A stretch of DNA of 41,963 nucleotides from Gammaproteobacteria bacterium (GCA_014763665.1 JACXUY010000011.1:1-41963); one strand, 5' to 3'. Numbered from the stretch's first letter, positions 10,123-20,764 are shown. Numbers and translations are program-made. The notes: generated by a model not told the origin, from the letters alone.

Positions 10123-10419
10123 ATGAAAAAATTAATCGTTGCAGCAGCATTATCTGTGTTAGCAATGGGCGCTCAAGCTGCAGACGAAGCTGCAGGTAAA
10201 GCGAAATATGCTTCTTGCGCGGGTTGCCACGGTCCTAACGGTAAAAGTGCCTCTCCTGCTTTCCCAACCTTAGCAGGTAAAGACGCAGCATACATAACAG
10301 CTGCATTGAATGACTACAGATCGGGTAAGAAAAAAAACCCAATGATGTCTCCACAAGCTAAAGGCTTGACTGATGCTGACATCGCTAATCTGTCTGCTTT
10401 CTTAGCTGCTCAAAAATAA
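10123..10419 (+). CDS. Small periplasmic class I cytochrome c
   Basis: 98-residue mono-haem cytochrome. A Sec signal peptide (KKLIVAAALSVLAMGAQA) precedes the mature start near ADEAAG. Haem is bound by CAGCH and the axial Met is probably the one in NPMMSP. Related to c553/c5 and to half of cytochrome c4; it probably carries electrons from the bc1 complex to a terminal oxidase. The start was chosen at 10123 because GGAG precedes it and the signal peptide begins there, although the frame is open further upstream. It is followed by a terminator and then by a paralogue of the same length. Confidence 0.92.
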   Translation: MKKLIVAAALSVLAMGAQAADEAAGKAKYASCAGCHGPNGKSASPAFPTLAGKDAAYITAALNDYRSGKKKNPMMSPQAKGLTDADIANLSAFLAAQK

Positions 10420-10444
10420 TTGAGACTTGCTGGTAAGGCAATGA

Positions 10445-10466
10445 GGGGGGCTTCGGCTCCCCTTTT
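10445..10466 (+). terminator. Intrinsic terminator between the two cytochrome c genes
   Basis: GGGGGGC, a TTCG tetraloop and GCTCCCC are followed by TTTT. It ends the first cytochrome transcript, so the second gene needs its own promoter or readthrough. Confidence 0.85.
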
Positions 10467-10545
10467 GCTTTATAGCATACACTTGACGCATGAAGCCAAA
10501 AACGGTTTAATGAAATCATAATTAAATCCAATTTGGAGCACTCAC

Positions 10546-10842
10546 ATGAAACGCCTTTCGGTACCTCTTGTTGCCATGACATTAGTACTACCTGTTTTCG
10601 CAGGTGATAAAGCAGCTGGTGAAGCGAAAACCCAAGCCTGTGTTGGCTGTCACGGTGCTCAGGGTAAAAGCTTAGTGCCAACCTTTCCAAGGTTAGCAGG
10701 TCAACATGCTATTTATTTGGAAAGCACGCTAAAAGAATTCCGAAGCGGCGCTCGAAAAAATGACCTAATGTCTCCTTTTGCTGCTGGCTTGTCTGATGCC
10801 GACATTGCTGATATTGCCGCCTACTACGAAGCACAAAAATAA
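10546..10842 (+). CDS. Second small periplasmic class I cytochrome c
   Basis: 98-residue paralogue of the preceding cytochrome, from a tandem duplication. It has a signal peptide (RLSVPLVAMTLVLPVFA), haem motif CVGCH and a probable axial Met in NDLMSP, plus the shared FPRLAGQ and GLSDADIADIAAY blocks that align with FPTLAGK and GLTDADIANLSAF in its neighbour. GGAG lies upstream of the ATG. Sequence divergence between the copies is well beyond recent duplication, so they may serve different partners. A tRNA gene follows 57 bases downstream. Confidence 0.92.
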   Translation: MKRLSVPLVAMTLVLPVFAGDKAAGEAKTQACVGCHGAQGKSLVPTFPRLAGQHAIYLESTLKEFRSGARKNDLMSPFAAGLSDADIADIAAYYEAQK

Positions 10843-10899
10843 TCCTTTCTCTGCAGTCTGCGCCTTGCCAACTTGTCTTGGCGCTCTGCACCTAGATTA

Positions 10900-10975
10900 C
10901 TGCTCATAGTTTAACAGGATAAAACAGAAACCTCCTAAGTTTCGGATCTGCGTTCGAGTCGCGGTGAGCAGACCA
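10900..10975 (+). tRNA. tRNA-Arg (anticodon CCT)
   Basis: A full cloverleaf can be folded over 76 bases: acceptor CTGCTCA/TGAGCAG (seven Watson-Crick pairs), D stem GTTT/AAAC, anticodon stem GAAAC/GTTTC with loop CTCCTAA (CCT at 10934-10936), T stem CTGCG/CGCGG with loop TTCGAGT, discriminator A and an encoded CCA. A20 in the D loop and C35 are arginine identity elements. It reads AGG codons. The first pair is C1-G72 rather than the more common G1-C72. No separate strong promoter was seen, so it may be cotranscribed with the cytochrome gene. Confidence 0.9.
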
Positions 10976-11013
10976 AACAATCACTTCAGAATTACATTAC
11001 TACATCAGCCGAA

Positions 11014-11379
11014 TCAAGTCACTACCAATTCAACACCATTACCATCAGGATCGCGACAAAACAAAGCATTTCGTCCAGATTGACTCAAAGTAAACGAAAT
11101 ATTGGCATCGACTAAGCGCTGTTTAATGACTTCTGTCGTTGTGACTCTGAGCGCCAAATGACGGTCACGGCCAACATGTGCTGGTGCAATGCGCTGCGCA
11201 TCTGGATTAGTCAAACAAAGTAAATGAATCGACTGATTTTGCCCTACTGCCAACCAAGCCCCATCGAACCCCAAGTTAGGTCTGGCTTGCACCGACAACC
11301 CGAGTATCTCTTGATAAAAATGCAAAGCCTTGGCCAGATCGCTGACCAAAACGCTCACATGATCTAAACCCACGACCAT
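11014..11379 (-). CDS. VOC-family (glyoxalase/bleomycin-resistance-like) protein
   Basis: 121-residue protein of the vicinal oxygen chelate fold: two beta-alpha-beta-beta-beta modules. The first starts LDHVSVLVSDLAKALHFYQEILGL with a likely metal-ligand His at residue 7; the second has RHLALRV (His) and ends FCRDPDGNGVELV, where the Glu is the third typical ligand. The metal site therefore looks intact, but the substrate cannot be told from sequence. It stands alone, divergent from dapD and behind tRNA-Arg on the opposite strand. Confidence 0.8.
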   Translation of the reverse strand: MVVGLDHVSVLVSDLAKALHFYQEILGLSVQARPNLGFDGAWLAVGQNQSIHLLCLTNPDAQRIAPAHVGRDRHLALRVTTTEVIKQRLVDANISFTLSQSGRNALFCRDPDGNGVELVVT

Positions 11380-11462
11380 CTCAAACCTCCGTTACGCTCT
11401 ATTATTCGGTATAATAAGCCAATTATCACCACTATTCGTTTTTAAAAACAAGGAAAGTTTCC

Positions 11463-12293
11463 ATGAGCGAACAACTCAAGTCCATTATTGAAGCCGCATT
11501 TGAACGTCGTGCCGACATCAACCCAAAAAACGTTGACGCTGAAAGCAAACGCGCCGTTGAAGAAGCGCTACACCTACTAGACACAGGCGCCATGCGTGTT
11601 GCCGAGCGTCAAGCAGTAGGCAAATGGACAGTAAACGAATGGTTAAAAAAAGCAGTGCTACTGTCATTCCGCATGGAAGACAACAAAGTCATGCCAGCAG
11701 GCGGCAGTATGCAGTTTTACGACAAAGTTCCCACCAAATTCGCCAACTATTCAGAAGCCGACTTTCAAGCGGCTGGTGTGCGTGTCGTACCACCAGCGGT
11801 TGCACGTCGTGGCAGCTACATTGCATCGGGTGCGATCTTAATGCCTTCATACGTTAACATTGGTGCTTATGTCGATAGTGGTACTATGGTGGATACTTGG
11901 GCAACCGTTGGTTCTTGTGCTCAAATCGGTAAAAACGTCCATCTGTCGGGAGGCGTTGGCATTGGTGGTGTTTTAGAACCGCTACAAGCGTCGCCGACCA
12001 TTATTGAAGACAATTGCTTTATCGGAGCCCGTTCAGAAATCGTTGAAGGCGTCATCGTAGAAGAAGGCTCCGTTATTTCAATGGGCGTTTACATTGGTCA
12101 ATCAACACGCATTTATGATCGTGAAACCGGGGAAATTCATTACGGTCGCGTACCTGCTGGCTCTGTCGTTGTTTCAGGCAATCTACCGTCTAAAGATGGT
12201 AGCTATAGTCTTTACTGCGCAGTCATTGTCAAAAAAGTTGATGCTAAAACTCTTTCAAAAGTAGGCATTAATGAGCTATTACGCGATCTATAA
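11463..12293 (+). CDS. dapD: Tetrahydrodipicolinate N-succinyltransferase DapD
   Basis: Transfers succinyl from succinyl-CoA to tetrahydrodipicolinate in the lysine/diaminopimelate pathway that supplies peptidoglycan. A helical N-terminal domain (to about residue 100) is followed by a left-handed beta-helix with hexapeptide repeats, seen from [34 protein letters not shown] onward in successive six-residue turns. The 276 residues match the family. An AAGGAAAG ribosome-binding site precedes the ATG, and TATAAT at 11410-11415 is a likely -10, with a poor -35. A terminator follows, so it is a single-gene unit. Confidence 0.97.
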   Translation: MSEQLKSIIEAAFERRADINPKNVDAESKRAVEEALHLLDTGAMRVAERQAVGKWTVNEWLKKAVLLSFRMEDNKVMPAGGSMQFYDKVPTKFANYSEADFQAAGVRVVPPAVARRGSYIASGAILMPSYVNIGAYVDSGTMVDTWATVGSCAQIGKNVHLSGGVGIGGVLEPLQASPTIIEDNCFIGARSEIVEGVIVEEGSVISMGVYIGQSTRIYDRETGEIHYGRVPAGSVVVSGNLPSKDGSYSLYCAVIVKKVDAKTLSKVGINELLRDL

Positions 12294-12324
12294 GTGAACA
12301 TCCGCGTTTGACGACGCTTTGTCT

Positions 12325-12351
12325 AAAGCCGACCTTTGTGTCGGCTTTTTT
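12325..12351 (+). terminator. Intrinsic terminator after dapD
   Basis: AAAGCCGAC, a six-base loop and GTCGGCTTTTTT form a stem and T-run 32 bases behind the dapD stop. Confidence 0.9.
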
Positions 12352-12439
12352 ATTGCGCATTGAACATTGCATTAGTAAATGTCTTTAAGCATAATGACAG
12401 CTATGTAAGTAGCTGGCAATTACACACGAGAGGAGCGCA

Positions 12440-13909
12440 ATGGACAAAACCTTGTCGCATGAACAGGTTTCCGCCTATCTGGCTCAATTGGGTCATGAAA
12501 TGCGCTCGCCCCTGCACAGCATTTTAGGCTTTACGCACATGCTCAGCGAGTCGTGCAAACAACCAAGTCACCTCGAATGGTTAAGTCATATTCGTTCTTC
12601 AAGCCAGCACTTGTTGGAATTAATCAATGACATCATTGATCTAGAACTGCTTAATTATCATAAAGTAAGCATCGCCGATGAAGTTGTTGATGTTTTTGAA
12701 CTGGTCAAACTAATCCAACAAGGCTTACAACCACAAGCCTTAATCGGACAACTGCAACTAGATTGCCAAATAGAGGTCAATTGCCCTCGCATCTGGCGCG
12801 GTGATAAACGCAAATTGAGACAAGTGCTCATTAATCTCATTTCTAATGCCATTAAATTCACACCGCCCCAAGGTCAAGTGACGGTTTCTCTCAGTCAAGT
12901 GACGGAGGGGTTACGTATTAGCGTAAAAGATACGGGTATTGGTATCAATACCGATGCACTTTCACAATTATTTACGCCTTACTATCACAATACTAGCGCA
13001 CTAAATCAACAGGGCGTTGGCATTGGCTTAGCCATTACACGGCGTTTAATTGAGCTTATGAAAGGCGATATTTTAGTGAACAGCCAACCGGACGATGGTT
13101 GCGAGTTTATTATCATCCTGCCACTTAAGGTGAGTGACGAGGCTTCTTTATATGCTCAAATCAACCATGATCAACTTCCAGAGCTGCTTAAAACAACCTC
13201 GGTATTGTTGGTAGACGATGATCAATTACACCACGAAGTTTTTCATGGCATGGTTCAAAAGCTACCTTTTATCGTCCATAGTGCAGTCAATGCCGAACAA
13301 GCGTTAACACTGTATAAACAAAAACAACCACAACTGTTACTGATCGATTACCGCTTGCCGGACAGCGATGGGCTGACGCTCGCTAAAAAATTACGTCACC
13401 TGATTAATCACTATGACCGCCGACAACAGACGCGAGTGGTCATGCTGAGCGCTCAATCGAACGAGTATTTTGAAAGCGCCCTATTAGACGGAACGCTAGA
13501 CGCTTGGTTAAGCAAGCCACTGCAACTCAAAGAACTTATCCTGCTGGCCAATGACTGTGAATTAAATTCACATAAACCAGCTTATTTGCCGCCAAACAAA
13601 CAAATCAGCAACAGCGACAAGGTGGAAATTTTACTGGCCATTGATATGTTGCCCAATTATTTACGCAATTTGTGGCCTGAGTTTGTCAGCGAGCTTCATA
13701 ATGGCATTCGTTATTGCCAACAAATGTTGGATGCCAACAAAATGACCGAACTGATGACTAAGGCGCACCAACTCAAAGGGCAATCGATGGTATTCCAGCA
13801 ACGCCCCCTCATTCACCTTCTTGAACAACTAGAGCAACACGCTCAAAACCGAAATAAAACTGCTTGCCAAGATTTGCTGACGCAAGCAAGTCATATTAAA
13901 AGCATTTAG
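12440..13909 (+). CDS. Soluble hybrid histidine kinase with receiver and HPt domains, no sensor domain
   Basis: 489-residue phosphorelay protein. Order: HisKA with phospho-acceptor H19 (GHEMRSPLHS) at the very N-terminus; HATPase with N136 (LISNAIKF), DTGIG (164-168) and GVGIGLA (192-198); receiver domain (about 254-370) with D260/D261, phospho-acceptor D303 and K359; and a C-terminal HPt domain with H443 (AHQLKGQ). No transmembrane segment or PAS/GAF domain precedes HisKA, so the signal must come from a partner protein. GAGAGGAG precedes the ATG, confirming the short N-terminus. It lies nine bases ahead of a LuxR-type regulator, its probable output. The overall plan resembles BarA/TorS without the sensor half. 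Confidence 0.9.
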   Translation: MDKTLSHEQVSAYLAQLGHEMRSPLHSILGFTHMLSESCKQPSHLEWLSHIRSSSQHLLELINDIIDLELLNYHKVSIADEVVDVFELVKLIQQGLQPQALIGQLQLDCQIEVNCPRIWRGDKRKLRQVLINLISNAIKFTPPQGQVTVSLSQVTEGLRISVKDTGIGINTDALSQLFTPYYHNTSALNQQGVGIGLAITRRLIELMKGDILVNSQPDDGCEFIIILPLKVSDEASLYAQINHDQLPELLKTTSVLLVDDDQLHHEVFHGMVQKLPFIVHSAVNAEQALTLYKQKQPQLLLIDYRLPDSDGLTLAKKLRHLINHYDRRQQTRVVMLSAQSNEYFESALLDGTLDAWLSKPLQLKELILLANDCELNSHKPAYLPPNKQISNSDKVEILLAIDMLPNYLRNLWPEFVSELHNGIRYCQQMLDANKMTELMTKAHQLKGQSMVFQQRPLIHLLEQLEQHAQNRNKTACQDLLTQASHIKSI

Positions 13910-13918
13910 GAGCCGACT

Positions 13919-14560
13919 ATGAAATTAACGCGCATTGCCATCATTGACGACCACCGCATCGTTACTCAAGCTATTTCTGGACTTTTGGCTCAATTCAAAG
14001 ACTTTCGTGTCGTAGGCGTTGGTTACGATGGTAAGAGCGCACTAGAGCTGGTTGTCAGCCAAAAACCTGATTTACTGATACTCGATTTACAACTACCCGG
14101 ATTATCGGGTAGCGAATTATTACCCATTGTTAAAAAAGCTTATCCCCATTTACGCGTCATTATCTTAACCGCTTCACAAATCAAGCAAACCTGGCAGAAA
14201 GTCTTAGCCTTGGGTGCCGATGGTATTGCCTTGAAAAGTGTCGCTTCCGATGTACTGGTCGAAGGCATCCGCCAAGTAATTCAAGGACAAATGTTTATTG
14301 ATCCCGATATTCAGCAAGAGCTGTCACGTAATGATTCTGGCGTTTATTTGTCATTACCAGAAGCCTTGGCAGAACAGTTGACGCGGCGTGAAAAAGAAAT
14401 ATTACTATTAGTGCTGAACGATTTAACCAGTAAACAGATTGCTGAAAAACTCAACATTTCAGATAGAACCGTCTCTAAACATCGAGAAAACATCTACCAT
14501 AAGCTAGGCGTCAACTCATCGGACGAGATACTGCCCATTTTGCAACAAATGACAAACTAA
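13919..14560 (+). CDS. NarL/FixJ-type response regulator (LuxR HTH)
   Basis: 213-residue regulator. The receiver domain (about 1-120) has the acidic pair D10/D11, phospho-acceptor D56 (LLILDLQLPG), a Thr/Ser in ILTAS and the conserved Lys in GIALKSV. The C-terminal LuxR-type helix-turn-helix spans about 147-207, with LTRREKEILLLV and KQIAEKLNISDRTVSKHRENIYHKLG as recognition region. GGAG precedes the ATG, nine bases behind the hybrid kinase, so the two form a two-gene phosphorelay. Targets are unknown. No terminator for this strand was found behind the stop; the hairpin at 14580-14604 has its T-run on the opposite strand. Confidence 0.92.
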   Translation: MKLTRIAIIDDHRIVTQAISGLLAQFKDFRVVGVGYDGKSALELVVSQKPDLLILDLQLPGLSGSELLPIVKKAYPHLRVIILTASQIKQTWQKVLALGADGIALKSVASDVLVEGIRQVIQGQMFIDPDIQQELSRNDSGVYLSLPEALAEQLTRREKEILLLVLNDLTSKQIAEKLNISDRTVSKHRENIYHKLGVNSSDEILPILQQMTN

Positions 14561-14579
14561 TACAGTTAATTGAAAGACA

Positions 14580-14604
14580 TAAAAAAGCCCAACTAGGTTG
14601 GGCT
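14580..14604 (-). terminator. Intrinsic terminator for leftward transcription
   Basis: On the minus strand AGCCCAAC, a three-base loop and GTTGGGCT are followed by TTTTTT. It can end the fnr transcript, whose stop is 160 bases upstream, and would also end the short transcript proposed from the FNR box at 14680. Confidence 0.85.
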
Positions 14605-14645
14605 AAGCGGGCTACATTATAGAAAGAAGCAATCGCTCCTAACAC
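14580..14645 (-). ncRNA. Candidate FNR-activated small RNA
   Basis: A perfect FNR box is centred at 14686.5. A leftward class II promoter, with the box at -41.5, would start near 14645, and TCAAAT falls exactly at -12 to -7 (14651-14656), four of six with the -10 consensus. The resulting RNA would be about 65 nt and end at the terminator at 14580-14604. It has no coding frame and contains an unpaired pyrimidine-rich stretch (GCTTCTTTC) before the terminator stem. This is inference from geometry alone; there is no homology to E. coli FnrS that I can see. Confidence 0.35.
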
Positions 14646-14679
14646 ACCCTTATTTGACCATAGATTTTAGTTAGACAAG

Positions 14680-14693
14680 TTGATTGTGATCAA
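14680..14693. promoter_or_regulatory. Perfect FNR box between convergent genes
   Basis: TTGATTGTGATCAA matches TTGAT-N4-ATCAA in all ten fixed positions. It lies 73 bases behind the fnr stop and 119 bases behind the response regulator stop, where no annotated gene starts. See the candidate small RNA at 14580-14645. Confidence 0.65.
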
Positions 14694-14765
14694 GTTTTGC
14701 CGCTAATTTTTTAAATTATCCGATAAATCTTTTACTTGCACCGATCAATGCGAACAGTCAGAGAA

Positions 14766-15512
14766 TTATCCGGCAATACGACCACACACCCCCTCTTCCT
14801 GATGATTGGCTAACGCATCTAAACGAGCTCTGTGGTGAATCGTCAAGTGCTTTTGTCGCCACTCAACCAAGCCCTCTTCCGAAAACTTAGCCAACACCCG
14901 CGACACCGTTTCGGGGGTTAAGCCTAAATACAAAGCAACGTCTCGATGCAATAATCCTATGCGAAAAGACTCATCATTGAATCCTCTTCGTGCTTGACGC
15001 TGTGATAGCCACAAAATGAACAATGCCAAGCGCTCTTCTGCACTTTTACGTGCTAAAAACTCGGCATGCATCCGCTCATCGCTCAGCTCTTTGCTCATAA
15101 TCGACAATAACTGTCGATTGAGGGTTGGTAGTTGCAAAGATAATTGCTCCAAATCCTTAAAGGGGATTTCGCACACGGTTGACGTGTCCATAGCCACAGC
15201 AGTTGAAACATGCTCATCCGTTGATAACGCATCAACACCTAAAATATCTCCTGGCAAATAGAAGCCAATCAACTTATCTTCACCACTAGCATGTTGTGTG
15301 AATACCTTAAAACCGCCTGCCTTTACAGCATAAACAGCCTGAAAAGGTTGCCCCGAACGAAACAGGATATCTCCCTTTTGCAGCGCTGGTTTTCGTTTAA
15401 CCAAGGCGTCTAAGCGTAACACTTCACTTTTTTCTAAACCCAGTGGGAAGCAGAGTTTTTTTAAGCCACATTCATTGCAGTTGGCATTAAATAGCGGAAT
15501 CGGTTGTGTCAT
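14766..15512 (-). CDS. fnr: FNR/ANR-type oxygen-sensing transcription regulator
   Basis: Crp/Fnr-family regulator that carries a [4Fe-4S] cluster in the absence of oxygen and then dimerises and binds FNR boxes. Cysteines C12, C15, C21 and C114 have exactly the spacing of the four cluster ligands of E. coli FNR (20, 23, 29, 122). A cyclic-nucleotide-like beta-roll occupies about 25-145, then a dimer helix, then the helix-turn-helix with recognition helix ETVSRVL, whose E-x2-S-R is FNR-specific. 248 residues is the normal length. A perfect FNR box lies 36 bases upstream of the start, suggesting autoregulation. It stands apart from the kinase pair, which converges on it. Confidence 0.95.
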   Translation of the reverse strand: MTQPIPLFNANCNECGLKKLCFPLGLEKSEVLRLDALVKRKPALQKGDILFRSGQPFQAVYAVKAGGFKVFTQHASGEDKLIGFYLPGDILGVDALSTDEHVSTAVAMDTSTVCEIPFKDLEQLSLQLPTLNRQLLSIMSKELSDERMHAEFLARKSAEERLALFILWLSQRQARRGFNDESFRIGLLHRDVALYLGLTPETVSRVLAKFSEEGLVEWRQKHLTIHHRARLDALANHQEEGVCGRIAG

Positions 15513-15547
15513 GGTTAGCCCAGCATGCGCATTATTCAGTATTTTTA

Positions 15548-15561
15548 TTGATTGTAATCAA
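15548..15561. promoter_or_regulatory. FNR box in the fnr promoter
   Basis: TTGATTGTAATCAA is a perfect TTGAT-N4-ATCAA. On the fnr strand the first half-site also reads as a -35 (TTGATT) with AT-rich -10 candidates about 17-19 bases on, so bound FNR would probably repress its own gene. Confidence 0.75.
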
Positions 15562-15622
15562 GAAGCGCTCACAAGTCGAGTGAGAAACAACTGAAGGTTC
15601 ACTATCTCAATACTAAAACGAT

Positions 15623-16363
15623 TCAGACCTGACTTAACGCCGTCTCAATACGAACAATATCTTCGGGCAAATCCACTTCTAATGAATCATGAGCTGTGAC
15701 CACTACCCGAATGCGCTGACCATTTTCAAGAACTCTTAATTGCTCCAGCTTTTCAACTTCTTCTAACAAACCCGGCTTGAGCTGATTGAAGTTATCAACA
15801 AAGGCTTTGGTGTAGGCATAAATGCCCAAATGCTTGTAGACAGGATGTTGCCAATGATCGCGCCCAAAGGGAATGGCAGCCCGTGAAAAATATAACGCAT
15901 TGCCATAGGCGTCAAAAGTCATTTTGACATCCTTAGGGTCATGAATTTCACGCGCATCGGTAATGGCATAAGCTAAGGTAGTCATGGCAAAACTGCCATC
16001 GTAATCATCTAAAAACGGACGCATTACATCTTCAACGCTATTGGGATGCACCAATGGCTGATCGCCCTGCACATTGATAATGAGATCATTGTCAGACAAG
16101 CCAACCTGCGCCGCCGCTTCTGCTAAACGATCTGTACCCGTATGCGCGGGCAGCTTAGTCAAAATCGCAGGCGCTCCCAAATGGGCCACGGCATCGGCAA
16201 TGCGTTCATCGTCGGTAGCAACGTAAACTCCATTTAAGCCCTTGGCGGCTGCTACGCGCTCATAAACATGCACAATGAGCGGTTTGCCCGCAATCAGCGC
16301 TAATGGCTTAGCAGGAAAACGAGTAGAGCCATAACGAGCGGGGATAAAAGCGATTTTTTTCAT
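15623..16363 (-). CDS. kdsB: 3-deoxy-manno-octulosonate (or Kdo8N) cytidylyltransferase KdsB
   Basis: Activates Kdo, or its 8-amino form, as the CMP sugar for the LPS inner core. The nucleotide-binding start IPARYGSTRFPAKPLA, the VATDDERI and INVQGDQPL motifs and VYKHLGIYAYTKAF are those of KdsB. The start is at ATG 16361-16363 (KKIAFIPARY), one base behind the kdnB stop; the longer frame adds 22 residues not seen in the family. 246 residues is normal. As the last gene of kdnA-kdnB-kdsB it is likely the paralogue type described in Shewanella that prefers Kdo8N, but this cannot be decided from sequence alone. Confidence 0.93.
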   Translation of the reverse strand: MKKIAFIPARYGSTRFPAKPLALIAGKPLIVHVYERVAAAKGLNGVYVATDDERIADAVAHLGAPAILTKLPAHTGTDRLAEAAAQVGLSDNDLIINVQGDQPLVHPNSVEDVMRPFLDDYDGSFAMTTLAYAITDAREIHDPKDVKMTFDAYGNALYFSRAAIPFGRDHWQHPVYKHLGIYAYTKAFVDNFNQLKPGLLEEVEKLEQLRVLENGQRIRVVVTAHDSLEVDLPEDIVRIETALSQV

Positions 16364-16364
16364 A

Positions 16365-18760
<2,396 letters not shown>

Positions 18761-18780
18761 CTAGATGAAAAACGGAAACA

Positions 18781-18810
18781 AAAAAGGTTAGTATTGCTAC
18801 TAACCTTTTT
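18781..18810. terminator. Terminator behind tRNA-Phe, strong in both directions
   Basis: A perfect 13-base stem, AAAAAGGTTAGTA with TACTAACCTTTTT, closes on a four-base TTGC loop. It ends the tRNA-Phe transcript on the minus strand nine bases behind the CCA end and isolates it from kdnA. Confidence 0.9.
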
Positions 18811-18818
18811 AATAATCA

Positions 18819-18894
18819 TGGTGGCCGGGGGCGGAATCGAACCGCCGACACACGGATTTTCAATCCGTTGCTCTACCGACTGAGCTACCCGGCC
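18819..18894 (-). tRNA. tRNA-Phe (anticodon GAA)
   Basis: A 76-base cloverleaf on the minus strand: acceptor GGCCGGG/CCCGGCC, D stem GCTC/GAGC, anticodon stem ACGGA/TCCGT with loop TTGAAAA (anticodon GAA), T stem GGCGG/CCGCC with loop TTCGATT, discriminator A and encoded CCA. It has its own -10 and a strong terminator. Confidence 0.97.
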
Positions 18895-18907
18895 AAACTA
18901 TCCAGTC

Positions 18908-18913
18908 ATTATA
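18908..18913 (-). promoter_or_regulatory. -10 element of the tRNA-Phe promoter
   Basis: A perfect TATAAT on the minus strand, 13 bases before the mature tRNA-Phe 5' end. The -35 is weak. CCAGT/ACTGG flank it as a short inverted repeat. Confidence 0.55.
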
Positions 18914-18955
18914 CTGGCAACCGCCACAAAATACCAGTACTTTTATCGGTAGTCG

Positions 18956-19597
18956 TCAAAGTCCCGCTAAAATACGCGTTTTAACACGCTCAATATTGTC
19001 GGTACCATCTACACGAATGTATTTTACCGACCCCTTAGCTGCTTCCGCTTTATAGAAATCGACAAGTGGTTGCGTTTGCGCGGCATAAACATCCAAGCGT
19101 TTTTTCACCGTATCAGCTTTGTCATCATCACGTTGAATTAATGCTTCACCTGTCTCGTCATCTTGACCATCTACCCTAGGCGGGTTGTAAACCACATGGT
19201 AAGTGCGTCCCGAAGCCGGGTGAACACGACGACCCGCCATACGCTCAATAATGACATCGAAAGGAACATCAATTTCTACCACCGCATCTAATGCAACACC
19301 TGCAGAAGCCAAGGCCTCAGCTTGAGCCAAGGTGCGCGGGAAACCATCCAACAAAAAACCATTTTTACAATCAGGCTCACTAATGCGTACTTTAACCATA
19401 CGAATAATCAAATCATCGGGAACCAGCTGACCGGCATCCATATAACCCTTAGCTTCCAAGCCTAAAGCCGCACCCGCACGAATGGATGCTCGTAACATAT
19501 CGCCGGTGGAAATTTGTGGAATATTGAAATGACTGGTTAAAAAAGTAGCTTGTGTGCCTTTGCCTGCACCGGGAGCACCCAACATCATGATACGCAT
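18956..19597 (-). CDS. adk: Adenylate kinase Adk
   Basis: Interconverts ATP+AMP and 2 ADP. The P-loop [10 protein letters not shown] (7-16), the AMP-binding STGDMLR and DGFPRTLAQ motifs and a long LID domain from [19 protein letters not shown] to IQRDDDK are visible. The LID carries His/Ser/Asp-type residues in place of the four zinc cysteines of Gram-positive enzymes, as normal for proteobacteria. 213 residues is standard. tRNA-Phe follows on the same strand. The terminator at 19651-19673 isolates it from pstS upstream. Confidence 0.98.
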   Translation of the reverse strand: MRIMMLGAPGAGKGTQATFLTSHFNIPQISTGDMLRASIRAGAALGLEAKGYMDAGQLVPDDLIIRMVKVRISEPDCKNGFLLDGFPRTLAQAEALASAGVALDAVVEIDVPFDVIIERMAGRRVHPASGRTYHVVYNPPRVDGQDDETGEALIQRDDDKADTVKKRLDVYAAQTQPLVDFYKAEAAKGSVKYIRVDGTDNIERVKTRILAGL

Positions 19598-19650
19598 TAA
19601 TTCGTCCCCTTTAAAGAATAGACGATAATTCTACCTGATTAGCCTATAAC

Positions 19651-19673
19651 AAAAAACCGCCCGAAGGCGGTTT
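19651..19673 (-). terminator. Intrinsic terminator after pstS
   Basis: On the minus strand AAACCGCC, a TTCG loop and GGCGGTTTTTT form a stem and T-run 35 bases behind the pstS stop. Confidence 0.9.
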
Positions 19674-19708
19674 CTCGTTGATTCTAGCAAAACTCAGTAA
19701 GTAAGTAA

Positions 19709-20671
19709 TTACTGTAATTTAGCCAATTGTTTAGCGGCAACTGCAGCAGGCAATGGCACATAACCATCTTTCTCAACCACTTGCTGACCTTCTTTAGACA
19801 ATACCAATGTCATGAATTCTTTAACCATTGGGTCCAAAGGCTTACCTGGTGCTTTGTTAACATAAATGTATAACGAACGAGCTAATGGGTACTTACCAGA
19901 GAGTGCGTTAGCTTCGTTCGCTTCAACAAACGGTTCGCCCTCTTTCTTAACTAAAGGCACCGCACGAACACCAGAGGTCTTATAACCAATACCTGAGTAA
20001 CCAATCGCATTGATAGAGGTAGCAACTGACTGAACCACAGAAGCCGAACCTGGTTGTTCATTCACGTTACTTTTGAAGTCACCTTTACAAAGTGCTTTCT
20101 TTTTGAAGTAACCGTAGGTACCCGATACAGAGTTACGACCATAAATTTGAATCTCTTTGCCAGCCAAAGCGCCAGTACCACCTAACTGATCCCAGTTAGA
20201 GATGTCAGCAGGACCGCCACACTTACGTGTCGCAGAGAAGATCGCATCTACTTGCGACATAGTCAACCCTTTAATGGGATTATCCTTGTGCACATAAACA
20301 GCCAAAGCGTCAATGGCAACAGCAATACCAGTTGGTTTATAACCATACTTAGCTTCGAAGGCTTCAATTTCTTTTGACTTCATTTGGCGGCTCATCGGAC
20401 CAACGTTCGCAGTGCCTTCGGTCAGCGCGGGTGGCGCAGTTGAAGAACCCGCAGCTTGAATTTGGATATTAACGTTAGGGTAAACGCGTTTGAATTCTTC
20501 AGCCCATAGCGTGGCTAGGTTTGCTAAGGTGTCTGAACCAACACTTGATAGGTTACCAGAAACGCCCGAAACTTTTTGGTAGCCTGGCAAAGCGGGATCA
20601 ACTGCAGCGAAAGAAGGGGCGACTAGCGCTGTTGCCGCCACGCCCATTAAGGCTGCCATAATAGTCTTCAT
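19709..20671 (-). CDS. pstS: Periplasmic phosphate-binding protein PstS
   Basis: High-affinity phosphate receptor that delivers phosphate to PstCA. A Sec signal peptide ([21 protein letters not shown]) is followed by the phosphate-binding motifs [22 protein letters not shown] and [11 protein letters not shown] and by [19 protein letters not shown] in the second lobe. No lipobox cysteine is present, so it should be soluble. The start is ATG 20669-20671, with GGAG upstream; a TTG four codons earlier overlaps that site. 320 residues. It lies downstream of phoR but has its own Pho boxes and terminator, allowing much higher expression than the permease genes. Confidence 0.95.
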   Translation of the reverse strand: MKTIMAALMGVAATALVAPSFAAVDPALPGYQKVSGVSGNLSSVGSDTLANLATLWAEEFKRVYPNVNIQIQAAGSSTAPPALTEGTANVGPMSRQMKSKEIEAFEAKYGYKPTGIAVAIDALAVYVHKDNPIKGLTMSQVDAIFSATRKCGGPADISNWDQLGGTGALAGKEIQIYGRNSVSGTYGYFKKKALCKGDFKSNVNEQPGSASVVQSVATSINAIGYSGIGYKTSGVRAVPLVKKEGEPFVEANEANALSGKYPLARSLYIYVNKAPGKPLDPMVKEFMTLVLSKEGQQVVEKDGYVPLPAAVAAKQLAKLQ

Positions 20672-20709
20672 AATAAACTCCAAGTAAGGATTAACGTGTT
20701 AACGAGGCA

Positions 20710-20764
20710 ATTATGAAGCGCAAATATGACAATCAGATGACAAAAAGACGTCAATTATATGACA
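20710..20764 (-). promoter_or_regulatory. Pho-box promoter of pstS
   Basis: On the minus strand TGTCAT half-sites lie at 20759-20764, 20737-20742 and 20726-20731, steps of 22 and 11 bases, with a degenerate one at 20748. Ten bases after the last is CATAAT (20710-20715), five of six with the -10 consensus. This is the classical PhoB-activated layout without a -35. The rest of the 276-base gap (20765-20947) shows nothing further. Confidence 0.9.

Noticed and set aside
10850-10890. GCGCC...GGCGC inverted repeat between the second cytochrome c and tRNA-Arg
   Set aside because: No T-run follows, and the stem needs internal loops, so it was not called a terminator.
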